This document shows, one piece after another, positions 23,808 through 34,655 of a stretch of 38,137 bases of DNA. Under the pieces are notes generated by a model. It was not told the origin of the DNA, searched no databases, and saw nothing but the letters and a program-made list of their open reading frames with translations. This DNA comes from Woeseiaceae bacterium (lineage in GTDB: Bacteria; Pseudomonadota; Gammaproteobacteria; Steroidobacterales; Woeseiaceae), in contig JAHEFF010000013.1 in the NCBI GenBank assembly GCA_024640315.1, forward strand, positions 39,579-77,715. The letters run 5' to 3'. The first letter of the stretch is position 1. Every line of letters begins with the position of its first letter. The translations under genes and the position numbers were made by a program.

Positions 23808-25234
23808 TTGTCGTGTCCGTGCTCAGTGGTTAACGGGCTCAGGTACATCGGGTCGGTGATGCCTTTCTTGCGCATCGCGATGCCGGTCAGACACTCGGCC
23901 AGAACACGATTCGAGTTCTGGGCCGATGTATAGCCCGGGTCAACGAGCGGGTTTAGTTCAACCAGTTCGAAGCCAACGATTTGTTTCGCGGCACACAGGC
24001 CACGAATGATCGGGAAGACCTCGCGCGTCGTCAGACCACCAGGCTCCGGCGTTCCCGTGCCGGGCATGTATGCCGGGTCGAGCACGTCGACATCGAAGGA
24101 GATGAAAATGTATTTGGGCCCATTCTCGAGCGCTTCCCTGAATACCCTTTCCATCACCGTTTGCCAGCCCTTCTGCTCGATCTCCGCCATCGGGTGATAG
24201 CGAAGACCCTGTTCCTGCATCCATTCGAATCCTGCCTGGCCCGGCCAGTAACCGCGCAGACCAACCTGGATAAAGTTCGGTCCGGGAACGAGCTCTTCGT
24301 TGAACAGTCGCCTTACTGGTTGGCCATGTGACAACAAGTGCGCCTGGCCGCCGCCCGCATCGTAGTGCGCATCAAAATGGATGACGCCGACGTTGCCGGC
24401 GCCGTAAACATCAACGATTCCCGCCACATCCGGGTACATCAGCGAGTGATCGCCGCCTACGATCATCGGTATTGTTCCCGCGGTCGCCACTTCGCCAACC
24501 ATCTCGCGAATATGCCCCAGGCTGCGCTCAAGGCTAAGGTGATCGACCGCGACATCACCGTAGTCGACGATATTGAGCTCGTCGAACGGTGACACCATCG
24601 TATGCATGTGCGGCAGGTTGGACATTCCGGTACCGCCGTAAATAAGGCCGGAACGTGCTGCTTTCGGCCCGTAGGCCGCCCCGCGAAAACCAGTGCCCGT
24701 ATCGAGGCCGATGCCCATGATCGCAACGTCGATATCACCAGCGACGAGGTCCTCTGGTGTCAGCGCAACCGGCAGGTTAAAAAAGGTCGGAATGCCCAGC
24801 TTCGGGCCTGCGCCGAGATAGCGATTGATGTTGATAGGTCCCGCCTCGCGCGGCGTATCAAATTCAGCGGGGCGCCGGGTCTTCCAGCCGTTGAAACCAT
24901 CGGCTTCCGTATTCAACGGTATCGACGCCATGTCCGTTTCGGGGTCGAACTTCATCAGTTCATCTACGCGCATCATGGCATCGATATAGGCTTCGACTTC
25001 TTCCGGCGACTTGTTATTGAAACGCCTGAAAAGAATCTCATGGCTGCCGGCGTAACCGTAAATTCCATCGCCCCGCAGATAGTCGATTTTCTCCTGGTCA
25101 AGATCTTCGACCAAGGCGGCGATATCGCCAGGAAGCTCGACCAGCTCGGATTCGTCCTCGTCCTGAGCGAATACCGCGATGCTCAACGCAAACGCGGCAG
25201 CCAGGGCGATTGCGCGGCGACTAAGGTCCTTCAT
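23804..25234 (-). CDS. Secreted ureohydrolase (agmatinase/arginase family)
   Basis: The 476-aa product is longer than typical agmatinases (about 300). It has a signal peptide (RRAIALAAAFALSIAVFAQ) and an extra N-terminal helical region to about residue 130. All manganese ligands are present: GGDHS (H263), FDAHYD (D288, H290, D292) and SFDVDVLDP (D381, D383), together with LSHGQPVRR and PGTGTPEPGGL. Enzymes of this fold split a guanidino group to urea plus an amine, as in arginase, agmatinase, guanidinobutyrase and guanidine hydrolase. Export is unusual, since most relatives are cytoplasmic. A strong GGGGGAG Shine-Dalgarno precedes the ATG. It is the first gene of an operon with a secreted P1 peptidase and a sodium symporter. 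Confidence 0.9.
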   Translation of the reverse strand: MKDLSRRAIALAAAFALSIAVFAQDEDESELVELPGDIAALVEDLDQEKIDYLRGDGIYGYAGSHEILFRRFNNKSPEEVEAYIDAMMRVDELMKFDPETDMASIPLNTEADGFNGWKTRRPAEFDTPREAGPININRYLGAGPKLGIPTFFNLPVALTPEDLVAGDIDVAIMGIGLDTGTGFRGAAYGPKAARSGLIYGGTGMSNLPHMHTMVSPFDELNIVDYGDVAVDHLSLERSLGHIREMVGEVATAGTIPMIVGGDHSLMYPDVAGIVDVYGAGNVGVIHFDAHYDAGGGQAHLLSHGQPVRRLFNEELVPGPNFIQVGLRGYWPGQAGFEWMQEQGLRYHPMAEIEQKGWQTVMERVFREALENGPKYIFISFDVDVLDPAYMPGTGTPEPGGLTTREVFPIIRGLCAAKQIVGFELVELNPLVDPGYTSAQNSNRVLAECLTGIAMRKKGITDPMYLSPLTTEHGHDK

Positions 25235-25314
25235 TATTCTCTCCCCCGGAAAGGACTCATGATACCGGAAAAGACCCGGTTTCAGAGGGGGTCCCTGTCA
25301 TTGGTAACAAGCCA

Positions 25315-27132
25315 TCAGTCGCAGCGAAAGCCGTCCTCACCTACCGGCTTGCATTGCGGCGGAAATCCTGCAGTCTGCCAATACTTGAGAATTCCCTGGT
25401 TTCGTATCCGTTCTTGAAAATGCTCCGATTGCCTGTATTCCGCAGCCTCCGGTAACCACATTGCCTCATATACCCAGCCATCCTCGCGTAATCGATCGTA
25501 GGCCTTTAACGCAATGAGCAGTGGGGCGATCCACTCGAAATCGACACCCGTATCCGCAGACCACTGCACGAACTGTTCCAGTCGGAATCGCTGATCGCCT
25601 GAAGGATCTTCTAACGCAGCTATCCACGCACTGACTGGCGCCTGCGAAGCGAATGGGAAGATACCCAGAGCCACGAAGGTAGCCGTCATTCGTTGTCCGG
25701 ATCGCAGATAGGCGCCAATCAGAGCTGGATCTTCGCTACGAAAGTCGGCACTTATCGCTTCCTCGAACAATTGTAGTGCCACCTGGTCATCCCGCTGCAA
25801 AACGTAAGTCAATGCAAGATGTTGCTTGCAGATGAGGTAAAGGGGATCAATTTCGAGGCACCTGGAAATATCATCAGCCGCTTTGTCAAAAAATCCGGTA
25901 TCCCGAAACGCTGTTCCCCGCCACAACAGTGCCGTAACGTTCTTCGGGTCATTCTCTACAGCCTGATCGTACCTTCGAAACGTCTCTGCCCAGTCTGCGC
26001 CGTCTTGGTTCGCCAGAACCGCATACGGCATCGAAAGCGATGGATCGAGATCTATCGCCTTTTCCGCCGCCTCGATGGCCATTGGTATGTGGTCTACATC
26101 GCTGTCCACCCATTCGTCGACAATGCCACTCACCACCGCCAACCCTTCCCAGGCACGTGCAAAATCCGGATCCAGTGCAATTGCCTGCTCGAACAATTCA
26201 ATACTCAGTGGCAGGTTTACCCTGCGGTGGAAAAGATCATTTGCCCTGAGAAAGAGATCGTAGGCATCAAGGTTCCCGGTCGCAGGCACTACGTTGACAA
26301 GCTTGGTGCCCTGTTCGACACCCAGCTTGTCCACCAGCGCATCGACGATCGCATTTGCGATCTCATCCTGGATCGCAAATATGTCACTCAGCTCCCGATC
26401 GTAGGTCTCGGACCAAACGTGCTTGTCAGTACTCGCATCGATCAGCTGCGCCGTAATCCGAATACGCTGATCGTCTTTGCGTACACTGCCTTCAAGTACA
26501 TGACGGACCTTCAATTCCTCACCAATCGCTGAAACATTCAGGCTCGTATCACGATAGCCGAACGAGGACGTGCGTGAGGCAACTCGCAATCCGTCAACAC
26601 GAACCAGCACGTTGAGCAGCTCTTCGGAGATGCCATCGGTAAAATACTGCTGGTCCTGCTGTTGACTTAGATCCGCAAAAGGCAAAACGGCAATAGACGC
26701 CTCATCGATTACCGTGTTGACCGATTCTATCGGTGGATCATTTGCGACTACCCGGGCCTCATCAGGTTTTTCGCTGATCGGCGCCTGCTCGGGGACAATT
26801 CGATCCAAGGCAACGGCGCCAATGGCAATAATGAGCAGGATAGTGATCAGTGTATTCGTTCTTTGCTCGGCCGACGCCGCCAGCGACTCCGAGTGATCGA
26901 TTTCACTCTCGCGCTTGAGGCCCGCCGACGTTAGCTCAAATACCCAGGAAAATATCAGCGTCGGGAAGAAACCAATCACGAGCAGGATGATCACCAGCGA
27001 TCCAGTCCATTCGGGAGCCGGCAGCATCGATGACAAAACATCCGTAAGCTGCAACAGCAACCAGGCGCTGATGAGGTACAGGATGCCAACGCGAATCACG
27101 TTGCGTCGTTTCAATTCTGTGAAGAAGGACAT
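25315..27132 (-). CDS. Membrane-anchored TolB-N-like/TPR protein (CadC/adenylate-cyclase-type architecture without output domain)
   Basis: I start at ATG 27132, giving 605 aa beginning MSFFTELKRRNVIRVG, a familiar start for this family; a GTG four codons earlier (27144) lies too close to the GGAGG. Three membrane helices follow (about residues 15-35, 45-67 and 92-110). Next comes the FlgO/TolB-N-like domain (IAVLPFADLSQQQDQQYFTDGISEELLNVL through LEGSVRKDDQRIRITAQLIDASTDKHVWSETYDR, about 140-260), then TPR-like repeats to about 480 and a tail. Relatives carry a DNA-binding or cyclase domain in front, and none is present. It may be a sensor or scaffold; its function is unknown. It lies upstream of the ureohydrolase operon on the same strand and is divergent from the serine hydrolase. 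Confidence 0.82.
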   Translation of the reverse strand: MSFFTELKRRNVIRVGILYLISAWLLLQLTDVLSSMLPAPEWTGSLVIILLVIGFFPTLIFSWVFELTSAGLKRESEIDHSESLAASAEQRTNTLITILLIIAIGAVALDRIVPEQAPISEKPDEARVVANDPPIESVNTVIDEASIAVLPFADLSQQQDQQYFTDGISEELLNVLVRVDGLRVASRTSSFGYRDTSLNVSAIGEELKVRHVLEGSVRKDDQRIRITAQLIDASTDKHVWSETYDRELSDIFAIQDEIANAIVDALVDKLGVEQGTKLVNVVPATGNLDAYDLFLRANDLFHRRVNLPLSIELFEQAIALDPDFARAWEGLAVVSGIVDEWVDSDVDHIPMAIEAAEKAIDLDPSLSMPYAVLANQDGADWAETFRRYDQAVENDPKNVTALLWRGTAFRDTGFFDKAADDISRCLEIDPLYLICKQHLALTYVLQRDDQVALQLFEEAISADFRSEDPALIGAYLRSGQRMTATFVALGIFPFASQAPVSAWIAALEDPSGDQRFRLEQFVQWSADTGVDFEWIAPLLIALKAYDRLREDGWVYEAMWLPEAAEYRQSEHFQERIRNQGILKYWQTAGFPPQCKPVGEDGFRCD

Positions 27133-27161
27133 TCTTGTTATCACGCCTCCGGAAAGAACGC

Positions 27162-27167
27162 ATTATA
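27162..27167 (-). promoter_or_regulatory. Consensus TATAAT -10 box upstream of the TPR protein
   Basis: A perfect TATAAT on the minus strand lies 29 bp before the ATG at 27132. No convincing -35 box is found 16-18 bp further upstream, so a promoter here would need an activator or another sigma factor. A TAGAAT (27253-27258) on the plus strand is a weaker candidate for the divergent hydrolase. Confidence 0.3.
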
Positions 27168-27291
27168 AGGGCAAAACTGATCGGCCGAGGCAGCGTACAT
27201 CGATATATTGCCTTTGGTCGCTTTCATAGAGCGCATACCGGCTCCAGCGCGATAGAATACCCGCTGATTCGTCCCCATTGCGAGAAACCCC

Positions 27292-28815
27292 GTGCGTCAA
27301 TTTACGTCCTCTGTCCTTATCCTCCTGACCGCCGCCGGCCAGGGACCCGCGCTTGCGGCCGACAACGATCGAATCTCAAGGATCCAATCCACCGCCACAG
27401 TCGTTGAACAATTGTTCGAAGAGCACGCGTTCGAGAATCATCTTCCCGGTTTGTCGTATGGCGTTGTGACTGGCGGTGAACTCGTACTTTCCGGCAGCTT
27501 CGGTTACAGCAACCTCGAGGAGGAAATTCCAGCTGATACCAGAACGATGTTTCGTATCGCGTCGATGAGCAAAAGCTTCACGGCGCTCGCGATACTGCAG
27601 CTTCGTGACACCGGCAAGCTAAGTCTCGACGAACCCGCAGAGACCTATCTCCCGGAACTGAAGAAACTTACATATCTCACGACGGACGCACCCCGAATTA
27701 CCGTGCGGCATTTGCTGACGCACGCCTCCGGCTTTCCTGAGGACAACCCCTGGGGCGACAGGCAACTGGCTGATTCCGACCAGGAACTGATGCAGCTCAT
27801 CGAAAATGGCGTTTCCTTCTCGAACGCTCCCGGCATTACCTACGAGTACACCAACCTCGGTTTCGCCTTGCTCGGTCAGATTGTGCAGCGCGTCTCTGGA
27901 ATGCCGTTCACTGAATACATGGCGGAGAATGTGTTCGAACCGCTCGGTATGGAAAGTACTGTCTGGGAATATGAAAACGCACCGGCGGAGCGCATTGCGC
28001 TCGGCTATGGTTGGCGGAACGGCGAATGGTTTGACGAACCGCTGCTGCATCACGGTTCGTTCGGCGCGATGGGCGGACTGATCACCTCAATTGAAGACTT
28101 CAGCCGCTACGCCGCCATCCACATGGCGGCGTGGCCGCCGCGTAGTGATGCAGACCCGGGGCCGTTGAAGAGGAGTTCGCTGCGGGAAATGCATCACCCC
28201 TGGAATTACGCCGGGATGAATACCAGTTTCACCTACGCTGACGGTCGCAGTTGCCCTACCGCTTCTGCCTATGCCTATGGCCTCGGTTGGCGGAGCGATT
28301 GCGAAGGGCGTGTCTTCATCAGGCACTCCGGCGGGCTTCCCGGTTTCGGCAGCAACTGGACAATGATGCCGGACTACGACATCGCGGTGGTGTCGTTCGA
28401 CAATCGGACCTATGCGTCCACGGATTCAATCAATGTCGAAGTGCTTGACACCATCATTTCTGCCGCAGGACTCGAACCCCGCACAATTCCTGTCTCCGAT
28501 ATCCTTGAGCAGCGCCAAAATGAACTCATGAAGATGCTGCCCGATTTCGCGAATGCAGAGTCATCCGGACTCTTCGCCGAAAACTTCTTCCTCGATACAC
28601 CACTGGACATCTGGCAGTCGGCCGCGAAGGAAATGTTCGCAGATACCGGTCAGATCAGGAACATCGGCGCCATCAAAGCTGAAAACCAGCTGCGTGGAAG
28701 GTTTGTTGTCGAAGGCGAAGACAGGGACCTGCAAATCTTCTTCACGCTGACGCCGGAAAAGAGTCCGTCCATCCAGGAACTGAGCATAACGATCCATGAG
28801 CGACAACCGCAGTAA
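27292..28815 (+). CDS. Exported serine hydrolase, class C beta-lactamase/D-aminopeptidase fold
   Basis: The 507-aa product starts with GTG, as no nearby ATG keeps the signal peptide ([18 protein letters not shown], cleavage near ALA-AD). All three active-site elements are visible: SMSK (Ser91, Lys94), YTN (Tyr186, Asn188) and HSG in [14 protein letters not shown]. The fold is known for AmpC, D-aminopeptidases, esterases and cyclic amide hydrolases, so the substrate is open. The C-terminal 120 residues after the catalytic domain form an extra beta-rich domain. The last 20 bp overlap the start of the 5-oxoprolinase gene, indicating coupled expression. This suggests that the periplasmic enzyme produces, or acts alongside, a lactam or 5-oxoproline-type substrate; that link is inference. 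Confidence 0.88.
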   Translation: MRQFTSSVLILLTAAGQGPALAADNDRISRIQSTATVVEQLFEEHAFENHLPGLSYGVVTGGELVLSGSFGYSNLEEEIPADTRTMFRIASMSKSFTALAILQLRDTGKLSLDEPAETYLPELKKLTYLTTDAPRITVRHLLTHASGFPEDNPWGDRQLADSDQELMQLIENGVSFSNAPGITYEYTNLGFALLGQIVQRVSGMPFTEYMAENVFEPLGMESTVWEYENAPAERIALGYGWRNGEWFDEPLLHHGSFGAMGGLITSIEDFSRYAAIHMAAWPPRSDADPGPLKRSSLREMHHPWNYAGMNTSFTYADGRSCPTASAYAYGLGWRSDCEGRVFIRHSGGLPGFGSNWTMMPDYDIAVVSFDNRTYASTDSINVEVLDTIISAAGLEPRTIPVSDILEQRQNELMKMLPDFANAESSGLFAENFFLDTPLDIWQSAAKEMFADTGQIRNIGAIKAENQLRGRFVVEGEDRDLQIFFTLTPEKSPSIQELSITIHERQPQ

Positions 28816-31800
28816 CTGGCAATTCTGGATCGATCGCGGCGGAACGTTCACTGACGTCGTCGCGCTTCGACCCGATGGCGGGCTGGAGACGGCCAAGCTG
28901 CTCTCCGAGAATCCTGAGCAGTACGCCGATGCGGCCGCTGCTGGCATACGTCGATTCATCGGCGGTTCGGACCGCATTGAAGCCGTCAAGATGGGCACGA
29001 CAGTGGCGACCAACGCCCTGCTCGAGCGACAGGGCACGCCGACCGTGCTTGTCGTTACAGAGGGGTTTGCAGACGCACTGGACATTGGCTACCAGAATCG
29101 GCCAGACATTTTCGCATTAAAGATCGAAAAGCCCGCACCTCTGTATGACAGGGTGGTCGAAGCCCGGGAGAGAGTTGGCGCGAGCGGTGAAGTATTAACA
29201 CCGCTGGATGAGTCAGGAGTGCGCCAACTGCTTCAGACCTGCTTTGACAACGGCCTGCGGTCTGTCGCCATCTGTCTGGTGCACGGCTATCGGTATCCCG
29301 AAAATGAATCCAGTATTGCGGCCATAGCGAAAGATATCGGCTTCACGCAAGTGTCCGTGTCGCACGATGTCGAGTCGCTGATCAAGTTTGTCAGTCGTGG
29401 CGAAACGACATTAGCCGACGCGTACCTGACCCCCGTACTGAACAACTACATCGAGGGCTTGCAGGCTGAACTTGAAAACGTCGCACCGCTTAAGCGCCTG
29501 CTGTTCATGCAAAGTAACGGCGGGCTCACGCTGGCCGAGAACTTTCGCGGCAAGAACAGCGTCCTTTCCGGTCCCGCGGCCGGCGTCGTCGGAATGGTGG
29601 AGACTGCATCAAAAGCAGGCTTCGATCGATTGATCGGTTTTGATATGGGTGGCACATCTACTGACGTCTCGGCATGGAGTGGCGAATACGAGCGCAGCAA
29701 CGATTCCGAAGTTGCCGGCGTACGTTTGCGTGCGCCGATGATGAAGATTCACACCATTGCGGCAGGCGGCGGTTCGATCCTCCAGTACAAAGACCAGCGC
29801 TACCAGGTGGGACCGGACTCTGCGGGTGCCAATCCCGGCCCGGCCTGTTATCGACGCGGCGGTCCGCTGGCGGTCACCGATGCCAATGTCCTGCTCGGCC
29901 GCATTCCGATTGACCAGTTCCCGCATGTATTCGGAGCGAACGGCGATCAGCCACTCGATACCGATGTGGTCCGTGAGCGCTTTGCCGCACTGGCCACTGA
30001 CATCTCCGCCGATGACCTTGCCGGGGTAACCCCGGAATCAGTCGCGGATGGGTTTCTCGCGGTCGCCGTGGAAAGCATGGCGAATGCGATTCGCAAGATC
30101 ACGATCGAACGAGGCGAGGATGTCCGTGACTTCGTGCTGTGCAGCTTCGGCGGAGCTGCCGGACAACACGCCTGCAAAGTCGCTGAAGTTCTGGATATGA
30201 AGAAGGTGTGGCTGCATCCGATGGCTGGCGTCCTGTCGGCCTACGGCATGGGGTTGTCGGACATTCGGGTGGAGAAACAACAGTCGGCCGATGTGTCATT
30301 CAAAGACGTGGAACTTGCAAAGATCCGCCAGCAGATTGAGGTGATTCGAGCAGACGTCGATGTGTCACTCGGCGACCAGCACGTGCCCGCAGAGAATCGC
30401 AGCTTTCGAACAAGCCTGGGCTTAAGGATTCGTGGCTCAGATACTGTGCTCGACGTGCCCTGGGATAGCCCTGGCGCAATGATTGACTCGTTCTCAACGC
30501 TCTATCGGCGCCGTTTTGGCACCAAACCCGACTCGGATCAGTTGATGGTCTCGATCCTGCGGGTAGAAGGTACCGGGATCGAGCAGGAATTCAGCGACCC
30601 GGCAATCGAACGAACCGGCGACACCGAGCCCGCTGGCACAACCCGGATGTGGAGTGGCGGCGACTGGTCCGATGTCCCCGTCTACCGGCGCGAGTCCCTT
30701 GGCGCCGGCTGCAAAATTTCGGCTCCGGCAATCATCGCCGAAGCGAATGGCACCACGGTCATCGATGCGGGCTGGACAGGCACTGTCAATGACAAAGGTC
30801 ACTTGCTGCTCGAACGCGAAGAGACACTCACAGTAGCGCCAATCGAAACCGAAACGTCGCCCGACCCGGTGCGACTGGAGATTTTCAACCGGTTGTTCAT
30901 GCACATTGCCGAACAAATGGGCACGGTGCTGCAGCACACGGCATTGTCGGTAAACATTCGTGAACGGCTGGACTTTTCCTGCGCGTTGTTCGACGCGCAG
31001 GGAAGGCTCGTTTCGAATGCACCACACATGCCGGTGCACCTTGGTTCCATGGGCGAAAGTGTACGCAGCGTTATCGACGCAAAAGGCAATGAGCTTGGCG
31101 CTGGCGATGCGATCATGCTGAATTCACCCTACAACGGCGGCACGCATCTTCCCGACATCACTGTTGTCACGCCCTGGTTCGCCGATTCCGGAAAGCCACT
31201 ATTCTTTCTCGCCTCGCGCGCGCATCACGCGGACATCGGCGGCATTACGCCTGGCTCCATGCCCTCGGAAAGCCATCACATCGATGAAGAGGGCGTGCTC
31301 ATCGACAACTTCTGGCTGGTTCGTAAAGGTGAGTTTCAGCGCGAAGCGACCGAGGCGCTGTTCAACGGCGCGAAGTTCCCGGCACGAAACACGCCACAGA
31401 ACATTGCCGACCTGAAGGCGCAGCTTGCCGCCAACCAGCAGGGCATTCGCCAACTTGAGAAAGCGGTCAATCGATACGGCATGCCGACAGTACAGAATTA
31501 TCTGAAGTTTGTGCGCGAGAATGCAGCCACCAGTGTGCGGCGATTGCTGGACACGCTCAAGAACGGTGAATTCGAGTACGAGCTTGATTCCGGCGAAGTG
31601 ATTCACGCGCGCGTTGATGTCGATCACGACAAACAGGAAGCAACCATCGACTTCACCGGTACGTCACCTCAATCCCGAACCAACTTCAATGCGCCGGAAG
31701 CTGTGACACGTGCAGCCGTGCTTTACGTCTTTCGCAGCATGATTCGTGAAGAAATCCCCATGAATGAGGGCTGCCTTGAACCATTGAAGGTCAGGATCCC

Positions 31801-32386
31801 GAAAGACAGCATGCTAAGCCCTTCTTTTCCGGCAGCCGTCGTCGCCGGGAATGTCGAGACGTCGCAATGCGTGACCGACTGCCTGTACGGGGCATTGGGT
31901 GCCCTCGCCGCTTCGCAGGGCACGATGAACAACTTTACATTCGGTAATGCCCGGGTGCAGTACTACGAAACGATCTGCGGTGGCGCAGGCGCCGGTGATG
32001 GATTCAACGGCTGCGACGCCGTGCATACACACATGACCAACTCGCGCATGACAGATGTCGAAGTGTTCGAACAGAACTTCCCGGTTATCGTTGAATCATT
32101 CGAGATCAGGGAAGCATCCGGAGGAAATGGCAGGTGGCACGGCGGCAATGGAACGATTCGGAAGATCCGCTTTACGGAATCCGTTGACGCCGCGATTCTC
32201 TCCAATCACCGCCGGGTTCCGCCGTTTGGGCTTGAAGGCGGCGATCATGGCCAAACCGGATCCAATCACATCCTGAGAGCCGACGGATCTGTGGCGGAAC
32301 TGGACGCCACGGCGACCGTTCACCTCTACCCGGGGGACGTTTTTGTTATTGAAACGCCGGGCGGCGGCGGCTTCGGCAAGCGCTGA
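28796..32386 (+). CDS. 5-oxoprolinase / hydantoinase A-B fusion, ATP-dependent
   Basis: The 1196-aa product joins HyuA (about 1-680) and HyuB (about 680-1196), the layout of eukaryotic and many bacterial OplAH proteins. The ATP-binding part has [33 protein letters not shown] and [12 protein letters not shown]. The B part begins near [20 protein letters not shown] and has [43 protein letters not shown] and ends [11 protein letters not shown]. It hydrolyses 5-oxo-L-proline to glutamate with ATP; bacterial relatives also act on N-methylhydantoin or acetophenone-type substrates, so specificity is not fixed. It is cytoplasmic. The ATG lies 20 bp inside the upstream beta-lactamase-fold gene. The stop is 9 bp from the convergent ygiQ stop. 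Confidence 0.93.
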   Translation: MSDNRSNWQFWIDRGGTFTDVVALRPDGGLETAKLLSENPEQYADAAAAGIRRFIGGSDRIEAVKMGTTVATNALLERQGTPTVLVVTEGFADALDIGYQNRPDIFALKIEKPAPLYDRVVEARERVGASGEVLTPLDESGVRQLLQTCFDNGLRSVAICLVHGYRYPENESSIAAIAKDIGFTQVSVSHDVESLIKFVSRGETTLADAYLTPVLNNYIEGLQAELENVAPLKRLLFMQSNGGLTLAENFRGKNSVLSGPAAGVVGMVETASKAGFDRLIGFDMGGTSTDVSAWSGEYERSNDSEVAGVRLRAPMMKIHTIAAGGGSILQYKDQRYQVGPDSAGANPGPACYRRGGPLAVTDANVLLGRIPIDQFPHVFGANGDQPLDTDVVRERFAALATDISADDLAGVTPESVADGFLAVAVESMANAIRKITIERGEDVRDFVLCSFGGAAGQHACKVAEVLDMKKVWLHPMAGVLSAYGMGLSDIRVEKQQSADVSFKDVELAKIRQQIEVIRADVDVSLGDQHVPAENRSFRTSLGLRIRGSDTVLDVPWDSPGAMIDSFSTLYRRRFGTKPDSDQLMVSILRVEGTGIEQEFSDPAIERTGDTEPAGTTRMWSGGDWSDVPVYRRESLGAGCKISAPAIIAEANGTTVIDAGWTGTVNDKGHLLLEREETLTVAPIETETSPDPVRLEIFNRLFMHIAEQMGTVLQHTALSVNIRERLDFSCALFDAQGRLVSNAPHMPVHLGSMGESVRSVIDAKGNELGAGDAIMLNSPYNGGTHLPDITVVTPWFADSGKPLFFLASRAHHADIGGITPGSMPSESHHIDEEGVLIDNFWLVRKGEFQREATEALFNGAKFPARNTPQNIADLKAQLAANQQGIRQLEKAVNRYGMPTVQNYLKFVRENAATSVRRLLDTLKNGEFEYELDSGEVIHARVDVDHDKQEATIDFTGTSPQSRTNFNAPEAVTRAAVLYVFRSMIREEIPMNEGCLEPLKVRIPKDSMLSPSFPAAVVAGNVETSQCVTDCLYGALGALAASQGTMNNFTFGNARVQYYETICGGAGAGDGFNGCDAVHTHMTNSRMTDVEVFEQNFPVIVESFEIREASGGNGRWHGGNGTIRKIRFTESVDAAILSNHRRVPPFGLEGGDHGQTGSNHILRADGSVAELDATATVHLYPGDVFVIETPGGGGFGKR

Positions 32387-32395
32387 TTCGCCGGC

Positions 32396-34546
32396 CTAGC
32401 GCTCGCTGCGGGGTGGCAGACCGGTGTGCTGCGTCAGGGTTCTGCCGCGTTGCGTGCGTTTGTCATGCGCCGCTTTGGTGTTTTTGCGGCGCGGTGACTT
32501 ATGTTTTGCGTCACGCGGCTGTTCGCGCGGGACCAGCCTGGTCGGACCACTGCCGATGAGGTGCTCCAGCTTCATTGATTTGAGCGCTTTTCTTATAAGC
32601 GGCCAGTTGACTGGGTCGTGATAACGAAGCAACGCCTTGTGCAGACGACGCTGCTCCGGGCTCTTAACGGTATCGACCGTATCGCTTTTGTAAGTCACCC
32701 GCCGAAGCGGATTCTTTTTCGAGTGATACATCGCGGTCGCCGTTGCCATCGGCGAAGGGTAGAAGGCCTGAACCTGGTCGGCACGGAAGTCATTTTCCTT
32801 AAGCCACATCGCCAGGTTGATCATATCCAGATCGGTAGTGCCCGGGTGCGCCGCAATGAAATACGGGATCAGGTATTGCTCCTTCCCGGCCTCTTTTGAA
32901 TATCGATCGAACAATTCCTTGAATCGATCATAAGTGCCGATGCCCGGCTTCATCATCTTGTCGAGCGGGCCCTTTTCGGTATGCTCAGGCGCGATCTTCA
33001 GGTAACCGCCGACGTGATGTGTAACGAGTTCTTTCACATACTCCGGGTCTTCCACCGCAAGGTCATAGCGCAGGCCGGAGGCGATCAGCACTTTCTTTAC
33101 ACCGGGTATCTCACGTGCCTTGCGGTACAGGCCCGTTAGCGCCGAGTGATCCGTATTCAGGTTGCTACAAATACCCGGGAACACGCAGCTCGGCAGACGG
33201 CAGGCCGACTCAATCTCGGGACTCTTACAGGCAATTCTGTACATGTTGGCGGTCGGTCCGCCAAGATCGGAGATCACCCCGGTAAAACCAGGCACGTTAT
33301 CGCGGATCTTTTCGATCTCTTCGAGGATCGACTCCTCTGAGCGATTCTGGATGATGCGACCTTCGTGTTCCGTGATCGAGCAAAACGTGCAGCCACCGAA
33401 ACAGCCACGCATGATGTTCACCGAAAAACGGATCATCTCGTAGGCGGGAATACGGGCATCACCGTACGCCGGGTGCGGCACACGCTGGTATGGCAGCCCG
33501 AAGATATAGTCCATCTCAGGCGTGCTGAGCGGAATCGGCGGCGGGTTGAGCCAGAGCTCCTGTTTTCCATGTGCCTGCACCAGGGCGCGTGCATTGCCCG
33601 GGTTGGTCTCGAGGTGCAACACGCGACTTGCGTGCGCATACAGCACCGGGTCACTTTTTACTTTTTCATAAGATGGCAGGCGAATTACAGATCGCGGACG
33701 ATTCTTTCGCGCATCGGGCACGAAACGCAAAACGTCCGAAGGCAGTGCAGCCGGATCAGGCTCGCCTTTGTCAGCACAAGCTGCATCCTGTGTGTTGACG
33801 TAAGGATTGACGATGCTGTCTACCTTGCCCGGCCGGTCGATGCGCGTAGAGTCGATCTCCCACCATCCCCCGGGTGTGTCGTGTCGTAGAAATGCGGTGC
33901 CACGGACGTCCTTAATGTCGACGATCGATTCACCGCGGCTTATCCGGTGAGCGATTTCAACAATCGCGCGTTCGGCGTTGCCATAAACCAGCATGTCAGC
34001 GTGGGAGTCGATCAGGATCGATCGTCGAACCTTGTCTTCCCAGTAGTCGAAATGAGCAATGCGCCGCAGCGATGCTTCAATACCACCAAGGACGATCGGC
34101 ACATCGCCAAACGCTTCTTTGCATCGCTGCGCGTAAACCATGGAACAACGGTCCGGTCGACTGCCACCAAGACCGCCCGGTGTATAGGCGTCATCATTGC
34201 GAACCTTTTTGTCCGCGGTGTAGCGATTGATCATCGAATCCATGTTGCCGGCCGCTACGCCGAAGAAAAGGTTTGGCTTCCCAAGCGCCTCGAAAGCATC
34301 CTTCGACTGCCAGTCCGGCTGCGCGATGATGCCAACCCGGAATCCCTGCGCTTCCAGAAGCCTGCCGATGATCGCCATGCCAAAGGAAGGGTGATCGACA
34401 TAGGCATCGCCGGTAACAATGATTACATCGCAGGAATCCCAGCCGAGCTGATCCATCTCTTCTCGCGACATGGGCAGGAACGGCGCCGTGCCATAGCACT
34501 CGGCCCAGTACTTGTCGTGATCATAGAGAGTTTTGGCGGCACGCAT
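32396..34546 (-). CDS. YgiQ family radical SAM protein
   Basis: The 716-aa product is close to the E. coli YgiQ length. An N-terminal B12-binding-like or UPF0313 region contains [40 protein letters not shown] and [18 protein letters not shown]. The radical SAM motif is CFGGCTFC, with the three cluster-binding Cys at residues 382, 386 and 389. [18 protein letters not shown] and [23 protein letters not shown] lead into a basic C-terminal tail. The reaction is not established; UPF0313 proteins are cytoplasmic Fe-S enzymes of unknown substrate. It is a single-gene unit facing the 5-oxoprolinase, with the palindromic region at 34588-34642 upstream. Confidence 0.93.
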   Translation of the reverse strand: MRAAKTLYDHDKYWAECYGTAPFLPMSREEMDQLGWDSCDVIIVTGDAYVDHPSFGMAIIGRLLEAQGFRVGIIAQPDWQSKDAFEALGKPNLFFGVAAGNMDSMINRYTADKKVRNDDAYTPGGLGGSRPDRCSMVYAQRCKEAFGDVPIVLGGIEASLRRIAHFDYWEDKVRRSILIDSHADMLVYGNAERAIVEIAHRISRGESIVDIKDVRGTAFLRHDTPGGWWEIDSTRIDRPGKVDSIVNPYVNTQDAACADKGEPDPAALPSDVLRFVPDARKNRPRSVIRLPSYEKVKSDPVLYAHASRVLHLETNPGNARALVQAHGKQELWLNPPPIPLSTPEMDYIFGLPYQRVPHPAYGDARIPAYEMIRFSVNIMRGCFGGCTFCSITEHEGRIIQNRSEESILEEIEKIRDNVPGFTGVISDLGGPTANMYRIACKSPEIESACRLPSCVFPGICSNLNTDHSALTGLYRKAREIPGVKKVLIASGLRYDLAVEDPEYVKELVTHHVGGYLKIAPEHTEKGPLDKMMKPGIGTYDRFKELFDRYSKEAGKEQYLIPYFIAAHPGTTDLDMINLAMWLKENDFRADQVQAFYPSPMATATAMYHSKKNPLRRVTYKSDTVDTVKSPEQRRLHKALLRYHDPVNWPLIRKALKSMKLEHLIGSGPTRLVPREQPRDAKHKSPRRKNTKAAHDKRTQRGRTLTQHTGLPPRSER

Positions 34547-34587
34547 ATCGTTCCGGCTTTTCTGCGGGTCGCCAATCTTACCGGAAA

Positions 34588-34642
34588 CCGGCCGTTCGCG
34601 GGCCGGACCTGCTCCTGCACCAGGTACCTGGTGCGGGAGCGG
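34588..34642. repeat. Two adjacent hairpins, one with an 18-bp perfect palindrome (REP-like or terminator)
   Basis: GCACCAGGTACCTGGTGC (34617-34634) is a perfect 18-bp palindrome. Pairing extends to 34609 and 34642, giving 17-nt arms with two T-G mismatches and a potential cruciform. Just left, CCGGCC (34588-34593) and GGCCGG (34601-34606) form a second hairpin with a 7-nt loop. The region lies between the stop of an amidohydrolase and the start of ygiQ. There is no T-run, so a REP-type element fits better than a simple terminator. A GGGGTCAGAG motif (34652-34661) spans the amidohydrolase stop codon. Confidence 0.7.
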
Positions 34643-34655
34643 CTACAGACCGGGG

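Noticed and set aside
25264..25280. Hairpin ACCGG-AAAAGAC-CCGGT as terminator of the TPR gene
   Set aside because: Arms are only 5 bp with no T-run, and it overlaps the likely promoter region of the ureohydrolase operon.
27133..27144. GTG start for the TPR protein
   Set aside because: The GGAGG is only 1 nt from the GTG, while the ATG at 27132 gives the family's usual MSFFTELKRRNV start.
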